From: an uncultured Lachnospiraceae bacterium | GTDB lineage: Bacteria; Bacillota; Clostridia; Lachnospirales; Lachnospiraceae | Assembly (NCBI GenBank): GCA_937910785.1 | Contig: CALDLG010000024.1 | Location: 1-22,479, forward strand | DNA: 22,479 bases | Direction of reading: 5' to 3' | In this document: positions 21,996 to 22,479 of the stretch, piece after piece | Layout: every line of letters begins with the position of its first letter | Numbering within the stretch: the first letter of the stretch is position 1 | Notes under the pieces: generated by a model | Database searches by the model: none | Seen by the model: the letters and a program-made list of their open reading frames with translations, nothing else | Told to the model about the DNA's origin: nothing | Program-made: the position numbers and the translations under genes

Positions 21996-22479
21996 CTAAA
22001 ACAAACGCTCTTCGCCCGCACGTTTGGCCCATGCGTTACAGACTACAATCAGTGCAATGCTGACCGCGCTCTTAAAGATACCGGCCGCCGTACCAAGTGA
22101 GAAGTCATTCTGACTGATACCCCATTTCAGCACGTAGATATCGATCGTCTGGGATACACTCTGCACAAGGCCGTTTCCCAACAGATACTGTACCTCGAAT
22201 CCGGCATTCAGCACATTTCCGACGTTCATAAGAAGCAGTATCATGACCGTCGGTTTAATTCCCGGAAGTGTAATATAACGGATTCTGGCCAGTCTTCCCG
22301 CACCGTCGATGGATGCCGCCTCATACAGACAGGGATCGATCGATGTAATCGCAGCCAGATAAATAATCGCATTCCATCCGGTTTCCTTCCAGCAGTTGGC
22401 AAACGCCACAATCGGCCAGAAATATTCCGTATGAGCAAAGAAATTGATTGCCTGATCGATCAGGCCCGCTCTCTTGAGC
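21996..22479 (-). CDS. Carbohydrate ABC transporter permease, LplB/YteP type, 5' end outside the window
   Basis: The frame is open to the window end, giving about 160 C-terminal residues of a protein usually near 300 aa. The visible part runs from LKRAGLIDQAINFF through helices (IVAFANCWKETGWNAIIYLA), the EAA motif YEAASIDGAGRLARIRYITL, the segment PTVMILLLMNVGNVLNAGFE, and ends with the typical NAWAKRAGEERLF. It forms the heterodimeric membrane channel with the LplC-type permease directly downstream. Internal GTG or ATG codons near 22409 and 22438 are not starts, because the conserved sequence continues upstream of them. Confidence 0.9.
   Translation of the reverse strand, partial: LKRAGLIDQAINFFAHTEYFWPIVAFANCWKETGWNAIIYLAAITSIDPCLYEAASIDGAGRLARIRYITLPGIKPTVMILLLMNVGNVLNAGFEVQYLLGNGLVQSVSQTIDIYVLKWGISQNDFSLGTAAGIFKSAVSIALIVVCNAWAKRAGEERLF

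Overview
The window looks like chromosomal DNA from a low-to-mid GC Clostridia bacterium, most likely a Lachnospiraceae-type gut anaerobe. The reasons are family content (LplB/LplC-type sugar permeases, an intracellular GH13 enzyme, a cellobiose 2-epimerase, AsnA, a clostridial radical-SAM DNA-repair pair, a Rad3-like helicase with an Fe-S domain), strong AGGAGG ribosome binding sites and TTGACA/TATAAT promoters. No rRNA, tRNA, CRISPR array, transposase or prophage gene was seen.

Region 1 (1-7490, minus strand) reads as one transcription unit running right to left: promoter (7457-7485), a 43-aa leader ORF (7282-7413), an intrinsic terminator (7168-7205), three ABC half-exporters (577, 590 and 650 aa), ribonuclease HI, and a cellobiose 2-epimerase cut by the window edge. 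The first two ABC proteins have the motif pattern of a heterodimeric multidrug exporter: one carries a degenerate Walker B (Asp-Asp), the other a canonical Glu. The leader ORF plus terminator strongly resembles ribosome-mediated attenuation of the Bacillus bmrB-bmrC-bmrD type and is the best candidate for an undescribed regulatory system here.

Region 2 (7524-10720, minus strand) holds a cytoplasmic GH13 alpha-glucanase and a polytopic GT-C-like membrane protein, separated by a 173-bp imperfect palindrome (8961-9133) that looks like a dispersed repeat.

Region 3 (10720-17300) is rich in DNA repair: nfo (endonuclease IV, plus strand), a PD-(D/E)XK plus Rad3/DinG-type helicase (minus), an HPr-like protein lacking the phosphorylatable histidine (minus), and an uncharacterised radical-SAM/DNA-metabolism gene pair (minus). 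The promoter of that pair carries a near-consensus Gram-positive LexA box, which suggests SOS control. A 37-bp tandem repeat fills the gap between the two paired genes. The helicase promoter is overlaid by a 39-bp inverted repeat.

Region 4 (17390-19738, plus strand) is a BlaI-like repressor and a BlaR1/MecR1-like M56 metalloprotease. The promoter is covered by two palindromes. The protease's extracellular domain is not a recognisable penicillin-binding domain, so the signal sensed is probably not a beta-lactam.

Region 5 (19814-22479): asnA (plus, own promoter) converges on two LplC/LplB-type sugar ABC permeases (minus; the second is cut by the window end). The 198-bp gap between them contains five consecutive perfect stem-loops.
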